From Paraburkholderia azotifigens (GTDB lineage Bacteria > Pseudomonadota > Gammaproteobacteria > Burkholderiales > Burkholderiaceae): 64,000 bases of DNA. Location of the stretch: NCBI RefSeq assembly GCF_007995085.1, contig NZ_VOQS01000003.1, positions 930,001 to 994,000 on the forward strand, given 5' to 3'. The notes below the pieces were generated by a model that saw only the letters and a list, made by a program, of their open reading frames with translations, did not search any database and was not told the origin of the DNA. A program made the translations under genes and the position numbers. Shown one piece after another: positions 54,556-63,942 of the stretch (position 1 is its first letter; each line of letters starts with the position of its first letter).

Positions 54556-54822
54556 GGCTCGGCGGCGTAAAGGGGTCGGCAAGTCCGGATGCACAGCCCG
54601 TCGACGGTGCTGGCTGCGAAAGGCGGTGACGTCACTCGCGTTCCTGCTCTTTACGGCAGTTTCGCGGCGAACTTGATGATACGAGACGGATTGCCTCGCC
54701 GAATATTCACATGCGAACGCACGCTGCGATGTCTCCGCAATGCGACAGACGCTTGCGCGATACACACGCGTCATGCATCGCGCGAAACGCGACGACGAAG
54801 CACATTCATCAGATCAATTGCG
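54556..54822. other. 267-bp intergenic region
   Basis: Between the GGDEF-EAL gene and the upstream exchanger gene, both on the minus strand. No gene, terminator hairpin or operator is evident. It should hold the GGDEF-EAL promoter. Confidence 0.4.
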
Positions 54823-56415
54823 CTATCGGCCGACGACGACGGCAGCGATCTCGACGAACAGAATCTTCACGATCGTCATCGACGGAAAGATCATCGCGTA
54901 GCCGACGTCGGGGCGGTCCGTGGGCGCGATGCGGTTAGCAAAAGCGAGAATGGCCGGGTTGCCCGTCGCGCCGCTGATCACGCCGACGGTCGCATCGAAC
55001 GGCAAGCGGAAAATCCACAGGCAGCACACGCTCGTGATGCACACGAGCGCGATCAGAATCGCCGCGCCATACAGCAGGAACGAGATGCCCGTGAGGCCGA
55101 TCGTCGCGAAGAACTTCGGCCCCGAAGAAAGCCCGACTTGCGCGAGAAAAATCGTCAGGCCGAAGTTACGCAACACCAGATTCGCGGACAGCGGCATCGT
55201 CCAGACGAGGCTGCCCACGCGCCGCATTTTCCCGAGATAGAGCGCGACCAGCAGCAACGCCGCAAGACCAAGCGACAGTTTGCCGACGCCGGGGATCGGC
55301 AGCGGAATCAGGCCGACCAGCAAGCCGAGCGCCGCGCCCACGCCGATCGAGATATAGCTGAGTTCCGCCGTACCCTTGATCGAATCGCCGAACAGCTTGC
55401 GCACGGCTTCCCGTTGCCCCGGACCGATCAGCAGGCCGACACGGTCGCCGAACTCGAGAATGAGATCGGGGCTCGGCAGCATGTCGGCGTCGCCGCGACG
55501 CACATGCGCGATCGTGCACACCATGCCTTCCGGAAAGCGGATGTCGCTCAGCGCATGGCCGACCACGACGCGGCTCGACGCGAACACGCGCAGATAGTCG
55601 AGGTCTTCGCGAAACCGCATCATGCGTCCGGGCTGCAATTCGCCGAGCAGTTCGGCTGCCTTGCGCAGTTCGTCGCGGTCCATTGCCGTGGCGAGCAGCA
55701 CGTCGTCGGTCTGCATGACGAGATCGTCGGCGGGCAGCTGATTGCGATGCGCGCGGCGCACGGCCACGATGCCGAGACTCGCGGGCAGGCGCGCCTTCAG
55801 TTCGGGAAACGTGAGACCGACGAACGCCTGATTGCGCAGCGCGATTTCGGCCGTTTCGATGATGTGCGCGGGTGGCGCTTCGATCCGGCGCGCCAGCGCG
55901 ACGTTCAGCAGATAGAGAAACAGGATCGGCCCCGCGACGCCGAACGGATACGCGACGCTATACCCAACTGCGGCGCCTTCGCCTTTCAGCACGGCGAGGG
56001 CCGCCTGCAAACTCGCCGTGCTCGTGCCCGCGCCCGCGAACAGGCCCAGCGCCTGATCGAGCTTCACCCCGAAAAGCGGCCCGAGCGCGAGCGACACGAA
56101 GCCCGCACCGAGCACGCCGAGCACGGCGGCGGCGTTCGCCTTGATTCCATCCGCGCTCGACAGTCCGGCGAAGAATTGCGCGCCGTATTGCACGCCGATG
56201 CCGTACAGAAACAGCAGCAGCCCAAGCGTGCCGAGCAACGCGGGCGGCGCGGACTTCGGCGCGAAACCGCCGATGGCGAGCCCCACGAACAGCACCGCGC
56301 CCGAGCCGAGCGCCACGCCTTTGATGCTGCATTCGCCGATCAAATAGCCCACCGCGACGGTGAGAAACAGCGTGAGCAACGGTTGCGCTTCGAGCAACGT
56401 CCGGACTGCATCCAT
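54823..56415 (-). CDS. Aspartate:alanine exchanger (AspT/YbjL-type) family transporter
   Basis: A 530-residue carrier with two blocks of about five or six helices flanking two soluble TrkA_C-like regulatory domains (FPELKARLPASLGIVAVRRA and FPEGMVCTIAHVRRGD, residues about 195-355). The repeated hydrophobic units share GAGTSTASLQAAL and GATGNPAILAFAN, which in AspT-type exchangers are part of the transport path. Substrate is a dicarboxylate or amino acid, unknown here. It lies 147 bp downstream of the TctE-like kinase gene, on the same strand. Confidence 0.85.
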   Translation of the reverse strand: MDAVRTLLEAQPLLTLFLTVAVGYLIGECSIKGVALGSGAVLFVGLAIGGFAPKSAPPALLGTLGLLLFLYGIGVQYGAQFFAGLSSADGIKANAAAVLGVLGAGFVSLALGPLFGVKLDQALGLFAGAGTSTASLQAALAVLKGEGAAVGYSVAYPFGVAGPILFLYLLNVALARRIEAPPAHIIETAEIALRNQAFVGLTFPELKARLPASLGIVAVRRAHRNQLPADDLVMQTDDVLLATAMDRDELRKAAELLGELQPGRMMRFREDLDYLRVFASSRVVVGHALSDIRFPEGMVCTIAHVRRGDADMLPSPDLILEFGDRVGLLIGPGQREAVRKLFGDSIKGTAELSYISIGVGAALGLLVGLIPLPIPGVGKLSLGLAALLLVALYLGKMRRVGSLVWTMPLSANLVLRNFGLTIFLAQVGLSSGPKFFATIGLTGISFLLYGAAILIALVCITSVCCLWIFRLPFDATVGVISGATGNPAILAFANRIAPTDRPDVGYAMIFPSMTIVKILFVEIAAVVVGR

Positions 56416-56562
56416 ATTCGTTCCACCCGTCGCAAGCGAACCGCCTGCCGTTAGCTAACGAAACAGCACGATGCAAAATGGAATGGGCGCGCATTTCTCT
56501 TTGCGCGAGCGCGCAAGCAGTCGCCCATGTATTGCCACATCAATCATAGACGCTGCGCAGCG

Positions 56563-57963
56563 TCATGCAGCATCCGTCGATGCCGCGGCGAACGTGACTT
56601 TCACGGTCAACCCGCGCGCGTCGCCCTCGCCCGTTGCGAGTACGATCTCACCGCGATGCGCCTGCACGATTTCGCGCGCGATCGCGAGGCCGAGCCCCGT
56701 GCCTTCCGTATCGGCGGATGCTCGGTAGAACGGCTCGAACACGCGGCTGCGCGCTTCCGCCGGAATACCGGGGCCGTCGTCGGTGACGCTCAGCACGACG
56801 CGCTTCGCGTCGCCGCGCACGGCGACCGTCACGTGTCCGCCTCGCTGCGTGTAGCGGATCGCGTTTTCCGCGAGGTTCGACACCAGCGCCGACAACAAAC
56901 CTTCGTGCCCGGTCACCCAGGCGGATGCGTCCAGTTCCGCGCCCAGATCGATATCGCGCTTCTGCGCAAACAGCGCGAGATCTTCAACGACGTCTTTCGC
57001 GATCGATGCGAGATCGACGGGCTGATCTGCGAGCTGGGTGTAGTCGGCGGCTTCCGCTTGCGCGAGCAGCAGCAGCTTGTTGGTGAGCCCGACCATCGAA
57101 CGGTTGCTGCGCTGCATGGCCGCGAGCGCTTCGCCGAGCGAAGGCTCCAGCTCACGATGCTGCCGCGCGTACTGCAACTGCGTATCGAGCAGCGTGAGCG
57201 GCGTGCGCAACTGATGCGCGGCGTCCGCAATGAAGCGCCGTTGCGCCGCGACCTGCAAGCCGAGCCGCGCGATGCACTGATTGATCGCATCGACGATGGG
57301 CCGAAGCTCCGTATGCAGACGTTCGACACGCAACGGCTCCAGCTGCATCGGATCGCGGTCCATCACTTCGCTCTTCACTTTCAGCAGCGGACGCAACTCG
57401 AACGTGAGGCCGATGCAGGCAAGCGCGACGGCGAGCAGCATCATTTCGAGCTGGCGCACCAGTTGCGGACGCCACAGTTCGCGCACCATCGCATCGCGCG
57501 ACGCCTGCGTCTTGCCGACGGACACCAGTACGCGCCGCGTCGCGCCGTTGTCGTACATGCGCCGCACGTAGCCGATCGCGCGGATCGATCTGCCATGCAG
57601 TTCGGCGTCGTAGTACGTGGGGGCATCATGCGCCGCAGAGGCCGCCGCTGCCGCGCTCAACGGAAAATCGGGCACGCCCGCGAGCAGCCTGTCGTCGTCG
57701 ACGCTCACGTTGTAGAACACCTGATCGCCATATGGCGACGCGAAAATTTCGAGCGCGGCAGGCGGAATGTCGACGCGCAACATGCCGTCCGCCCATTCGA
57801 CTTCGCCCGCGATCATCCGTGCCGACGACAGCAGCGTGTTGTCCTGGACGAGATCGGCAGTGCGGCGCGCGTTGTCGTATTCGGCCTTGCCCGTCACGAA
57901 TACGTAGATCGCAAGCGGCACCAGCAGCCACCAGAGCAGGCGGATGCGCAGGCTGCCCGTCAT
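56563..57963 (-). CDS. Sensor histidine kinase (TctE-like)
   Basis: A 466-residue membrane kinase. TM1 is about residues 8-25 and TM2 about 172-190, with a periplasmic domain between. The DHp histidine is H250 in FIADAAHQLRTPLTLLD. The HATPase N-box is NLAENAIRYT and the G-box DTEGTGLGLAIARE. The AAHQLRTP form and layout are as in tricarboxylate-sensing TctE kinases. Its start lies 17 bases after the regulator stop, so the pair is an operon. Confidence 0.88.
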   Translation of the reverse strand: MTGSLRIRLLWWLLVPLAIYVFVTGKAEYDNARRTADLVQDNTLLSSARMIAGEVEWADGMLRVDIPPAALEIFASPYGDQVFYNVSVDDDRLLAGVPDFPLSAAAAASAAHDAPTYYDAELHGRSIRAIGYVRRMYDNGATRRVLVSVGKTQASRDAMVRELWRPQLVRQLEMMLLAVALACIGLTFELRPLLKVKSEVMDRDPMQLEPLRVERLHTELRPIVDAINQCIARLGLQVAAQRRFIADAAHQLRTPLTLLDTQLQYARQHRELEPSLGEALAAMQRSNRSMVGLTNKLLLLAQAEAADYTQLADQPVDLASIAKDVVEDLALFAQKRDIDLGAELDASAWVTGHEGLLSALVSNLAENAIRYTQRGGHVTVAVRGDAKRVVLSVTDDGPGIPAEARSRVFEPFYRASADTEGTGLGLAIAREIVQAHRGEIVLATGEGDARGLTVKVTFAAASTDAA

Positions 57964-57979
57964 CTCGCGTCCCGCTTCG

Positions 57980-58657
57980 TCATTCGACGTCGTCCTTCTT
58001 GCGCAGCAGATAGCCGAGCCCGCGCAGCGTGACGATCGCGGCCGAGCTTCCATCGAGTTTCTTGCGCAGCCGCGACACGTAAATTTCGAGCGCGTCTTCG
58101 CTGGGCTGATCGTCGTGCGTGAAGATCGAGTCCATCAGCGCGGCCTTCGACACCGTCTTGCCCATCCGTAGAATCAGCGTTTCGAGCACGCTGCGCTCGC
58201 GCGGCGTCACATTCAGCGGCACGCCCTTCAGCGTGAACTGGCGCGTGTCGATGTCGAACACGAGATCGCCGCACGACACTTCATTCGCCGTCGACGCCGT
58301 CTGCCGCCGGATCATCACCTTCACACGCGCAATCAGTTCGCGCACCTCGAACGGCTTCACCAGATAATCGTCGGCGCCCGCGCCCAGCAGTTCGACTTTT
58401 TCGTCGATCGAACCGCTTGCCGTGAGGATCATCACGGGCGTCGCGTCGCCGCGCTGACGCAGCCGGCGCAGCACGTTCTTGCCCGACAGCCGCGGCAGGT
58501 TCAGATCCAGCAGCACGACGTCGTAGCGGTTCGTGCGCAGCAGCTGGTCGGCGGCTTCGCCGTCCTGCACCGCATCGAGCGCGAACGCATCCTGCTCCAG
58601 CATGCGGGCGAGCCAGTGCGACAGCGTCGGATTGTCTTCGATCAACAGCAGCTTCAT
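57980..58657 (-). CDS. OmpR-family response regulator (TctD-like)
   Basis: A 225-residue regulator with intact receiver: E7-D8, D51 in VVLLDLNLPRLSG, K101 in YLVKPFEVREL, and the winged helix ending VSRLRKKLDGSSAAIVTLRG. It heads the regulator-kinase-exchanger series and is divergent from the ABC importer 205 bp away, so either could be its target. Confidence 0.9.
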   Translation of the reverse strand: MKLLLIEDNPTLSHWLARMLEQDAFALDAVQDGEAADQLLRTNRYDVVLLDLNLPRLSGKNVLRRLRQRGDATPVMILTASGSIDEKVELLGAGADDYLVKPFEVRELIARVKVMIRRQTASTANEVSCGDLVFDIDTRQFTLKGVPLNVTPRERSVLETLILRMGKTVSKAALMDSIFTHDDQPSEDALEIYVSRLRKKLDGSSAAIVTLRGLGYLLRKKDDVE

Positions 58658-58861
58658 TGGTAACCGGTATGCATGAAAAGCGTTCGTGCGGCGTTGCCGC
58701 GCGATTGTAAGTCGGCGACATGCCGTCTTATGCATCGGGTTAACACCCATGTTTTGCTGTCGTCGCCGAAAGCTCGCAGAAGGTTTGAGCTTTCTATAAT
58801 CGCCGCACTCATTCAAAAATGGCGCCGCGTCGAACGGACGGCGCCTCATTAAAGGAGACTG

Positions 58862-59881
58862 ATGATGCGTACCATCCGCCAGATCGCCGCCGTATCGGGA
58901 CTCGCCTTCGCCCTCGCCGCCGGTTCCACTGCCGCTCACGCAGAAAAAATCTCGATCATGGTGGGCGGCGCCGCCAAGATCATCTATCTCCCCGCGAAGC
59001 TGACGGAACAGCTCGGCTACTTCAAGGACGAAGGCCTCGATGTTGAGATCCTTTCTCAACCTGCCGGCGTCGATGCAGAAAACGAACTCCTGGCAGGCGC
59101 CGTGCAAGGCGTGGTCGGCTTCTACGATCACACGATCGATCTGCAGAGCAAGGGCAAGGAAGTGCAGGCGCTCGTGATTTTCGGCCAGGTGCCGGGCGAA
59201 GTCGAAATGGTATCGACGAAGGCATCCGCGACGCTCAAGAGCATGGCCGACGTGAAAGGCAAGACGCTCGGCGTGACGGGCCTCGGCTCGTCGACCAGCT
59301 TCCTCACGCAATACCTCGCGCAACGCGCCGGCATCCCGTCGACGCAATACACGCTGCTGCCCGTCGGCGCCGACAACAGCTTTATCGCGGCGATCAAGCA
59401 GGAGCGCATCGATGCCGGCATGACCACCGAGCCGACCGTCTCGCAACTTCTGAAGATGGGCGACGCGAAGGTGCTGGTCGACATGCGCACGCTCGAAGGC
59501 ACGCGCGCGGCGCTGGGCGGCACGTATCCGGCATCGAGCTTCTACGTGCAGCGCGCGTGGGCCGAGTCGCACAAGGCGGACGCGACGAAGCTCTCGCATG
59601 CGTTCGCGAAGACGCTGAACTTCATCGCGACGCATAGCGCGGAAGAGATCGCCGCGAAGATGCCGAAGGACTACTACGGCAGCAACAAGGATCTGTACGT
59701 GGCTGCGCTGAAGGCCTCGCTGCCGATGTTCACGAAGGACGGCAAGATGCCCGCCGATGGTCCCGAGACCGTGCTGAAGGTGCTCGCGTCGTTCAATCCG
59801 TCCGTGAAGGGCAAGCACATCGATCTCGCGAAGACCTATTCGAACGAGTACGTGTCGGCTGTCGCGACGGCATCGAAGTAA
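58862..59881 (+). CDS. ABC transporter substrate-binding protein (NMT1/SsuA/TauA type)
   Basis: A 339-residue periplasmic binding protein. The signal peptide ends at AHA, cleaving before EKISIMVGG (about residue 28). The fold belongs to the NMT1/THI5-like group (KLTEQLGYFKDEGLDVEILS and VKGKTLGVTGLGSSTSFL), used for aliphatic sulfonates, taurine, nitrate or thiamine precursors. AAAGGAGACTG precedes two adjacent ATGs; the second is also possible. No sulfonate monooxygenase or taurine dioxygenase gene is linked, so the substrate is open. Confidence 0.9.
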   Translation: MMRTIRQIAAVSGLAFALAAGSTAAHAEKISIMVGGAAKIIYLPAKLTEQLGYFKDEGLDVEILSQPAGVDAENELLAGAVQGVVGFYDHTIDLQSKGKEVQALVIFGQVPGEVEMVSTKASATLKSMADVKGKTLGVTGLGSSTSFLTQYLAQRAGIPSTQYTLLPVGADNSFIAAIKQERIDAGMTTEPTVSQLLKMGDAKVLVDMRTLEGTRAALGGTYPASSFYVQRAWAESHKADATKLSHAFAKTLNFIATHSAEEIAAKMPKDYYGSNKDLYVAALKASLPMFTKDGKMPADGPETVLKVLASFNPSVKGKHIDLAKTYSNEYVSAVATASK

Positions 59882-59932
59882 GCCGCATCGGCTGCTGTTA
59901 AACACACTCCGCAACGAAAGAGGCAGCACGCG

Positions 59933-60730
59933 ATGAATCAAACCAGGCCGCACGGCGCACCCGCGATCGAGTTGCGCAACGTATCGTGCCGCTTCATATC
60001 ACCCGACGGCAAGGCGACCATCGCGTTGCGCGACTTCAGCATGTCGGTCGCGAAGGGCGAGTTCGTCGCCGTCGTCGGGCCGACGGGCTGCGGCAAGTCC
60101 ACCACGCTCAGCATGATCACGGGCCTGCTCAAACCGACGACGGGCGAAGTGCGCGTGATGGGCGCGCCCGTCGACGGCATCGATCCGCGCATCGGCTTCG
60201 TGTTCCAGGCCGATGCCGTGTTTCCGTGGCGCTCGGTGCTCGACAACGTGGCGGCGGGTCCGCTGTATCGCGGCCGCTCGAAGTCGGCCGCCTACGACGA
60301 AGCGAACGAATGGCTGCGCCGCGTCGGGCTCGACAAGTTCGGCAAGCACTATCCGCATCAGTTGTCGGGCGGCATGCGAAAGCGCGTCGCACTCGCGCAG
60401 ACCTTCATCAACAAGCCGGAAATCCTGCTGATGGACGAGCCGTTCTCGGCGCTCGACATGCAGACGCGCACACTGATGCAGGACGAACTGCTGCAGTTGT
60501 GGTCGGGCAATGCGGGGTCCGTCGTATTCGTCACGCACGATCTCGAAGAAGCGATCGCGCTTGCCGATCGCGTGTTCGTCCTGACGGCGCGGCCCGCGAC
60601 GTTGAAGAAGGTCTACGAGATCGATCTGCCGCGTCCGCGCGTCACATCGGAAATCCGCTACGACCCGCGCTTCATCGAAATTTCGCGCGACATCTGGCAC
60701 GACCTGCGCGAAGAAGTGCAGATCGGTTAA
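59933..60730 (+). CDS. ABC transporter ATPase (SsuB/TauB type)
   Basis: A 265-residue nucleotide-binding subunit: Walker A GPTGCGKST (about 45-53), signature LSGGMRKRVALAQ, Walker B EILLMDEPFSALD and the switch histidine in VVFVTHDLEEAIAL. It pairs with the permease and the binding protein to form an importer. Gap from the binding-protein gene is 51 bases. Confidence 0.93.
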   Translation: MNQTRPHGAPAIELRNVSCRFISPDGKATIALRDFSMSVAKGEFVAVVGPTGCGKSTTLSMITGLLKPTTGEVRVMGAPVDGIDPRIGFVFQADAVFPWRSVLDNVAAGPLYRGRSKSAAYDEANEWLRRVGLDKFGKHYPHQLSGGMRKRVALAQTFINKPEILLMDEPFSALDMQTRTLMQDELLQLWSGNAGSVVFVTHDLEEAIALADRVFVLTARPATLKKVYEIDLPRPRVTSEIRYDPRFIEISRDIWHDLREEVQIG

Positions 60731-60756
60731 TTCATTTAGGGCAGGAGCTTTACCGA

Positions 60757-61620
60757 ATGTCTACGACCCCTCAACAGATGATGCCTGCCGGGCTCGACGC
60801 CAGTTCGCTTGCACAGGTCGAGCGGATTGCGCAGAAGCGGATCCGTCAGCGCAACGCGCTCGTGATCGGGCTGCGCATCGCTGTGCTCGTGCTCGTGCTG
60901 GGCGGCTGGGAAGTGTCGGCGCGCATGAAGTGGATCGACCCGTTCTTCTTCTCGATGCCTTCGCTGATCTTCGAACAGATCGTCGACTGGTTCGTGAACG
61001 GCACCTCGCAAGGACCGCTGCTGACGCAGGTTTGGGTCACGCTCGAAGAGACGGGCCTCGGCTTCATCATCGGCTCGGTGGCAGGCGTGTTCTGCGGCAT
61101 CGTGCTCGGCCGCAACAAGCTGCTCTCCGACGTGTTCAGCCTCTACATCAAGATCGCGAATTCGATTCCGCGCGTGGTGCTTGGCTCCGTGTTCGTGATT
61201 GCGCTCGGTCTTGGCATGGCGTCGAAGGTGGCGCTGGCTGTCGTGATGGTGTTCTTTGTCGTGTTTGCCAACGCGTTTCAGGGCGTGCGCGAAGCGGACC
61301 GCTACATGATCGCGAATGCGCAGATTCTCGGTGCGTCGCGCAGACAGGTGACGACATCCGTTGTCATTCCTTCGGCGCTGAGCTGGATTCTCGCGAGCCT
61401 GCACGTGAGCTTCGGCTTTGCGCTGGTGGGCGCGGTGGTCGGTGAGTTTCTCGGCTCGAAGCAAGGCATTGGTCTGCTGATCTCGACGGCGCAAGGCGCG
61501 TTCAACGCGAGCGGCGTGTTCGCCGCGATGATCGTGCTGGCTGTCGTGGCTCTGGCCGCCGATTATCTGCTCACTGCCGTCGAGCAGCGGCTGCTCAAGT
61601 GGCGGCCAAATATCAACTGA
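60757..61620 (+). CDS. ABC transporter permease (SsuC/TauC type)
   Basis: A 287-residue inner-membrane permease with about six helices. The EAA-type coupling loop is READRYMIANAQILGASRRQVTTSVVIPSA-like (residues about 177-205). MSTTPQQMMPAGLDASS at the start is a cytosolic tail. The stop codon lies in a tandem 9-base repeat that repeats it in frame. A clear terminator follows. Confidence 0.92.
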   Translation: MSTTPQQMMPAGLDASSLAQVERIAQKRIRQRNALVIGLRIAVLVLVLGGWEVSARMKWIDPFFFSMPSLIFEQIVDWFVNGTSQGPLLTQVWVTLEETGLGFIIGSVAGVFCGIVLGRNKLLSDVFSLYIKIANSIPRVVLGSVFVIALGLGMASKVALAVVMVFFVVFANAFQGVREADRYMIANAQILGASRRQVTTSVVIPSALSWILASLHVSFGFALVGAVVGEFLGSKQGIGLLISTAQGAFNASGVFAAMIVLAVVALAADYLLTAVEQRLLKWRPNIN

Positions 61621-61648
61621 GTCAACTGAATCAACTGAATCAACTGAT
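61613..61648 (+). repeat. Four tandem copies of a 9-base unit carrying the stop codon
   Basis: TCAACTGA plus one base (G, A, A, T) is repeated four times. In the permease frame each unit reads Ile/Val-Asn-stop, giving four in-frame TGA codons in 36 bases. It probably arose by slippage. Confidence 0.85.
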
Positions 61649-61683
61649 CCATTTCTCGCAGTGGTTGTGTTTGAGGTAGTTGA

Positions 61684-61711
61684 GCGCCCCTTTCCGGGGC
61701 GTTTTTTTTAT
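61684..61711 (+). terminator. Terminator after the ABC importer operon
   Basis: GCGCCCC-TTTCC-GGGGCG followed by eight T residues, a strong intrinsic terminator. Confidence 0.9.
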
Positions 61712-61731
61712 TGAAGCGACGCTGCGAGAAC

Positions 61732-61747
61732 ATTACCGAAATGTAAT
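61732..61747. promoter_or_regulatory. Candidate heavy-metal response-regulator box
   Basis: ATTAC (61732-61736) and GTAAT (61743-61747) form an inverted repeat with a six-base spacer, 67 bases upstream of the regulator ATG. CopR/CusR-type boxes contain ATTAC...GTAAT arms, so autoregulation is plausible. Confidence 0.4.
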
Positions 61748-61813
61748 CAGCCTCCGCACCCATGCCGGTATGATTGAAACGTCAATCAGCGGCAAGCGAA
61801 GCGGAGCAAAACG

Positions 61814-62491
61814 ATGCGAATCCTGGTCATCGAGGACGAGCCCAAAACGGCGGCGTACCTGAAGAAGGGACTGGAAGAGTCCGGCTATTCGGTCGAAGTG
61901 GCCAACGACGGCTCGCATGGCCTGATCCTCGCTCAGGAGGAAGACTACGACGTCATCATCCTTGACGTGATGCTGCCGTGGATGGACGGCTGGACCGTCG
62001 TGAAGACGCTGCGCGCCACGCGCGCCACACCCGTGCTCTTCCTCACCGCGCGCGACGACGTGAACGACCGCGTGCGCGGCCTCGAACTCGGCGCCGACGA
62101 TTACCTCGTCAAACCCTTCGCCTTCGTCGAATTGCTCGCGCGCGTGCGCACGCTCGCGCGCCGTGGACCGCCGCGCGAAAGCGAACTGATCCGCATCGGC
62201 GACCTCGAAATGGACATTCACCGTCGTCGCGTCAAGCGCGGCACGACGCGCATCGACCTCACGCCTCGCGAATTCTCGCTGCTGCAACTGCTTGCGCGCC
62301 GCCACGGCGAAGTGCTGAGCCGCACGCAGATCGCTTCCTATGTATGGGATATGAACTTCGACAGCGACACGAATGTCGTCGAAGTCGCGATTCGACGTCT
62401 GCGCAGCAAAGTCGACGACAACTTTCCCGTCAAGCTGATCCACACGGTTCGCGGCGTGGGCTACGTGCTCGAAATCAAGGAACCGGCTTGA
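61814..62491 (+). CDS. Heavy-metal-type response regulator (IrlR/CusR-like)
   Basis: A 225-residue OmpR-type regulator: E7-D8, D51 in [15 protein letters not shown]100 in [14 protein letters not shown], and winged helix ending [21 protein letters not shown] with [11 protein letters not shown]. The LPWMDGW and LVKPFAF forms match heavy-metal regulators such as CusR, CopR and IrlR. The kinase ATG overlaps its stop by one base. Targets are not in the window. Confidence 0.9.
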   Translation: MRILVIEDEPKTAAYLKKGLEESGYSVEVANDGSHGLILAQEEDYDVIILDVMLPWMDGWTVVKTLRATRATPVLFLTARDDVNDRVRGLELGADDYLVKPFAFVELLARVRTLARRGPPRESELIRIGDLEMDIHRRRVKRGTTRIDLTPREFSLLQLLARRHGEVLSRTQIASYVWDMNFDSDTNVVEVAIRRLRSKVDDNFPVKLIHTVRGVGYVLEIKEPA

Positions 62492-63942
62492 TGCGCGGCC
62501 GCTCGATCACCACCACGCTCGCGCTCGCATTCGGCGCGACGACGCTCGTCGTGTTCGTACTGGTGGGCAACTTTCTCTATCGCGCGCTGGAACAGCAGAT
62601 CAGTGCTCAGGACGACATGAGCATCGTGCTGTCCGCGCGTCACGCCCGGCGCCTCGCGGAGGAGATCGATACGACGCGCGGCATCCGCGAGCATGGCGAC
62701 CGGATCACGAGCATCGTGCTCGGCAATCCGGGACTGTCGATGGAAGTGTTCGATCCCAATGGACAACTGGCCATCGAGCACAACCTCGAAAGCACGCTCG
62801 GCACGCCCGTCGCCGATAAAGACAACTCGCTGCTGGCCGCCGGTCACTCCATTCAGCGCGTGCCCGCAACAGAGCGCATCACGCAAAGCGCGATTGTCGA
62901 ATGGAAAAACAGGGCAGGTGCGCCGATACGCGGCGTCGCCACCGACGCAAAGCTGCGCGGTGGCGAAATGGTCAGCATTCTGATTGCGCGCAACATGAGC
63001 GACCGCCATGCGCTGCTCGACCACTATCGCGACACGCTCAAGTTTTACGGCATCGCCGGCGTGCTGCTGACGACCGTGCTCAGCTATCTGCTGATTCGCG
63101 CCGCCATGCGGCCCGTGCGCGATATCGCTGCGAGCGCGGCGGAAGTCACCGTGAACCGGCTCAACACGCGCATCGCCGTCAGGCGCGTGCCGCGCGAACT
63201 CGAAACGCTGGTGACGACGCTCAACGCGATGCTCGAACGTATGGATGACGGCTTCAAACAGATGTCCCGCTTCACCGCCGATCTCGCGCACGACATGCGC
63301 ACGCCGCTTGGCAACATGCGCGGCGCGACGGAAGTCGCGCTTGCGCGTTCACGTTCCACCGACGAATACGAAGCGCTGCTCGCGTCGAATCTCGAAGAGT
63401 GCGAACGCCTGTCGCGCATGATCGAGAACGTGCTGTTTCTCGCGCGCGCGGAGCATCCGCAGTTCGTCAAACACATGCGCGTGTTCGATGCCGTGCAGGA
63501 ACTGACGCGCATCGGCGAGTACTTTGAGGGCGTCGCGGAAGATGCGGGCGTGCGCATGCGCGTCACGGGGTCCGCGATGCTCACTGCCGATCTCGAACTG
63601 TTTCGCCGCGCGGTCAGCAATCTGCTGGCGAACGCGTTGCGCTACACGCCGCGCGGCAAGGAGATCGTGCTCGATGCGCATGAGATCGACGACGCCGTGC
63701 GCATCACTGTGTCGAATGAAGGCGAGCCGATCGCGCCGGAACATCTCGAACGGATTTTCGACCGCTTCTATCGCGTCGATCCGTCACGCAGTTCCTTGCC
63801 TTCGTCTGCTTCGCCGCAAGGATCGCCCGGCTCGACCGGGCTGGGGCTTGCGATCGTGCGCACGATCATGGATCTGCATGGCGGCACCGTCCATGCGGAA
63901 AGCGACGCGCGCAGCACACGGTTCGTGCTGACGTTTCGTTGA
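62491..63942 (+). CDS. Heavy-metal sensor kinase (IrlS/CusS-like)
   Basis: A 483-residue membrane kinase. TM1 spans about residues 10-30 and TM2 about 185-203, with a periplasmic sensor between, then HAMP. The acceptor is H267 in FTADLAHDMRTPLGNM, with Asp rather than Glu after the histidine. The N-box is NLLANALRYTP and the G-box GSTGLGLAIVRTI. It is preceded by its regulator with a TGATG overlap. The last 58 bases of the window after it contain no gene. Confidence 0.9.
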   Translation: MRGRSITTTLALAFGATTLVVFVLVGNFLYRALEQQISAQDDMSIVLSARHARRLAEEIDTTRGIREHGDRITSIVLGNPGLSMEVFDPNGQLAIEHNLESTLGTPVADKDNSLLAAGHSIQRVPATERITQSAIVEWKNRAGAPIRGVATDAKLRGGEMVSILIARNMSDRHALLDHYRDTLKFYGIAGVLLTTVLSYLLIRAAMRPVRDIAASAAEVTVNRLNTRIAVRRVPRELETLVTTLNAMLERMDDGFKQMSRFTADLAHDMRTPLGNMRGATEVALARSRSTDEYEALLASNLEECERLSRMIENVLFLARAEHPQFVKHMRVFDAVQELTRIGEYFEGVAEDAGVRMRVTGSAMLTADLELFRRAVSNLLANALRYTPRGKEIVLDAHEIDDAVRITVSNEGEPIAPEHLERIFDRFYRVDPSRSSLPSSASPQGSPGSTGLGLAIVRTIMDLHGGTVHAESDARSTRFVLTFR

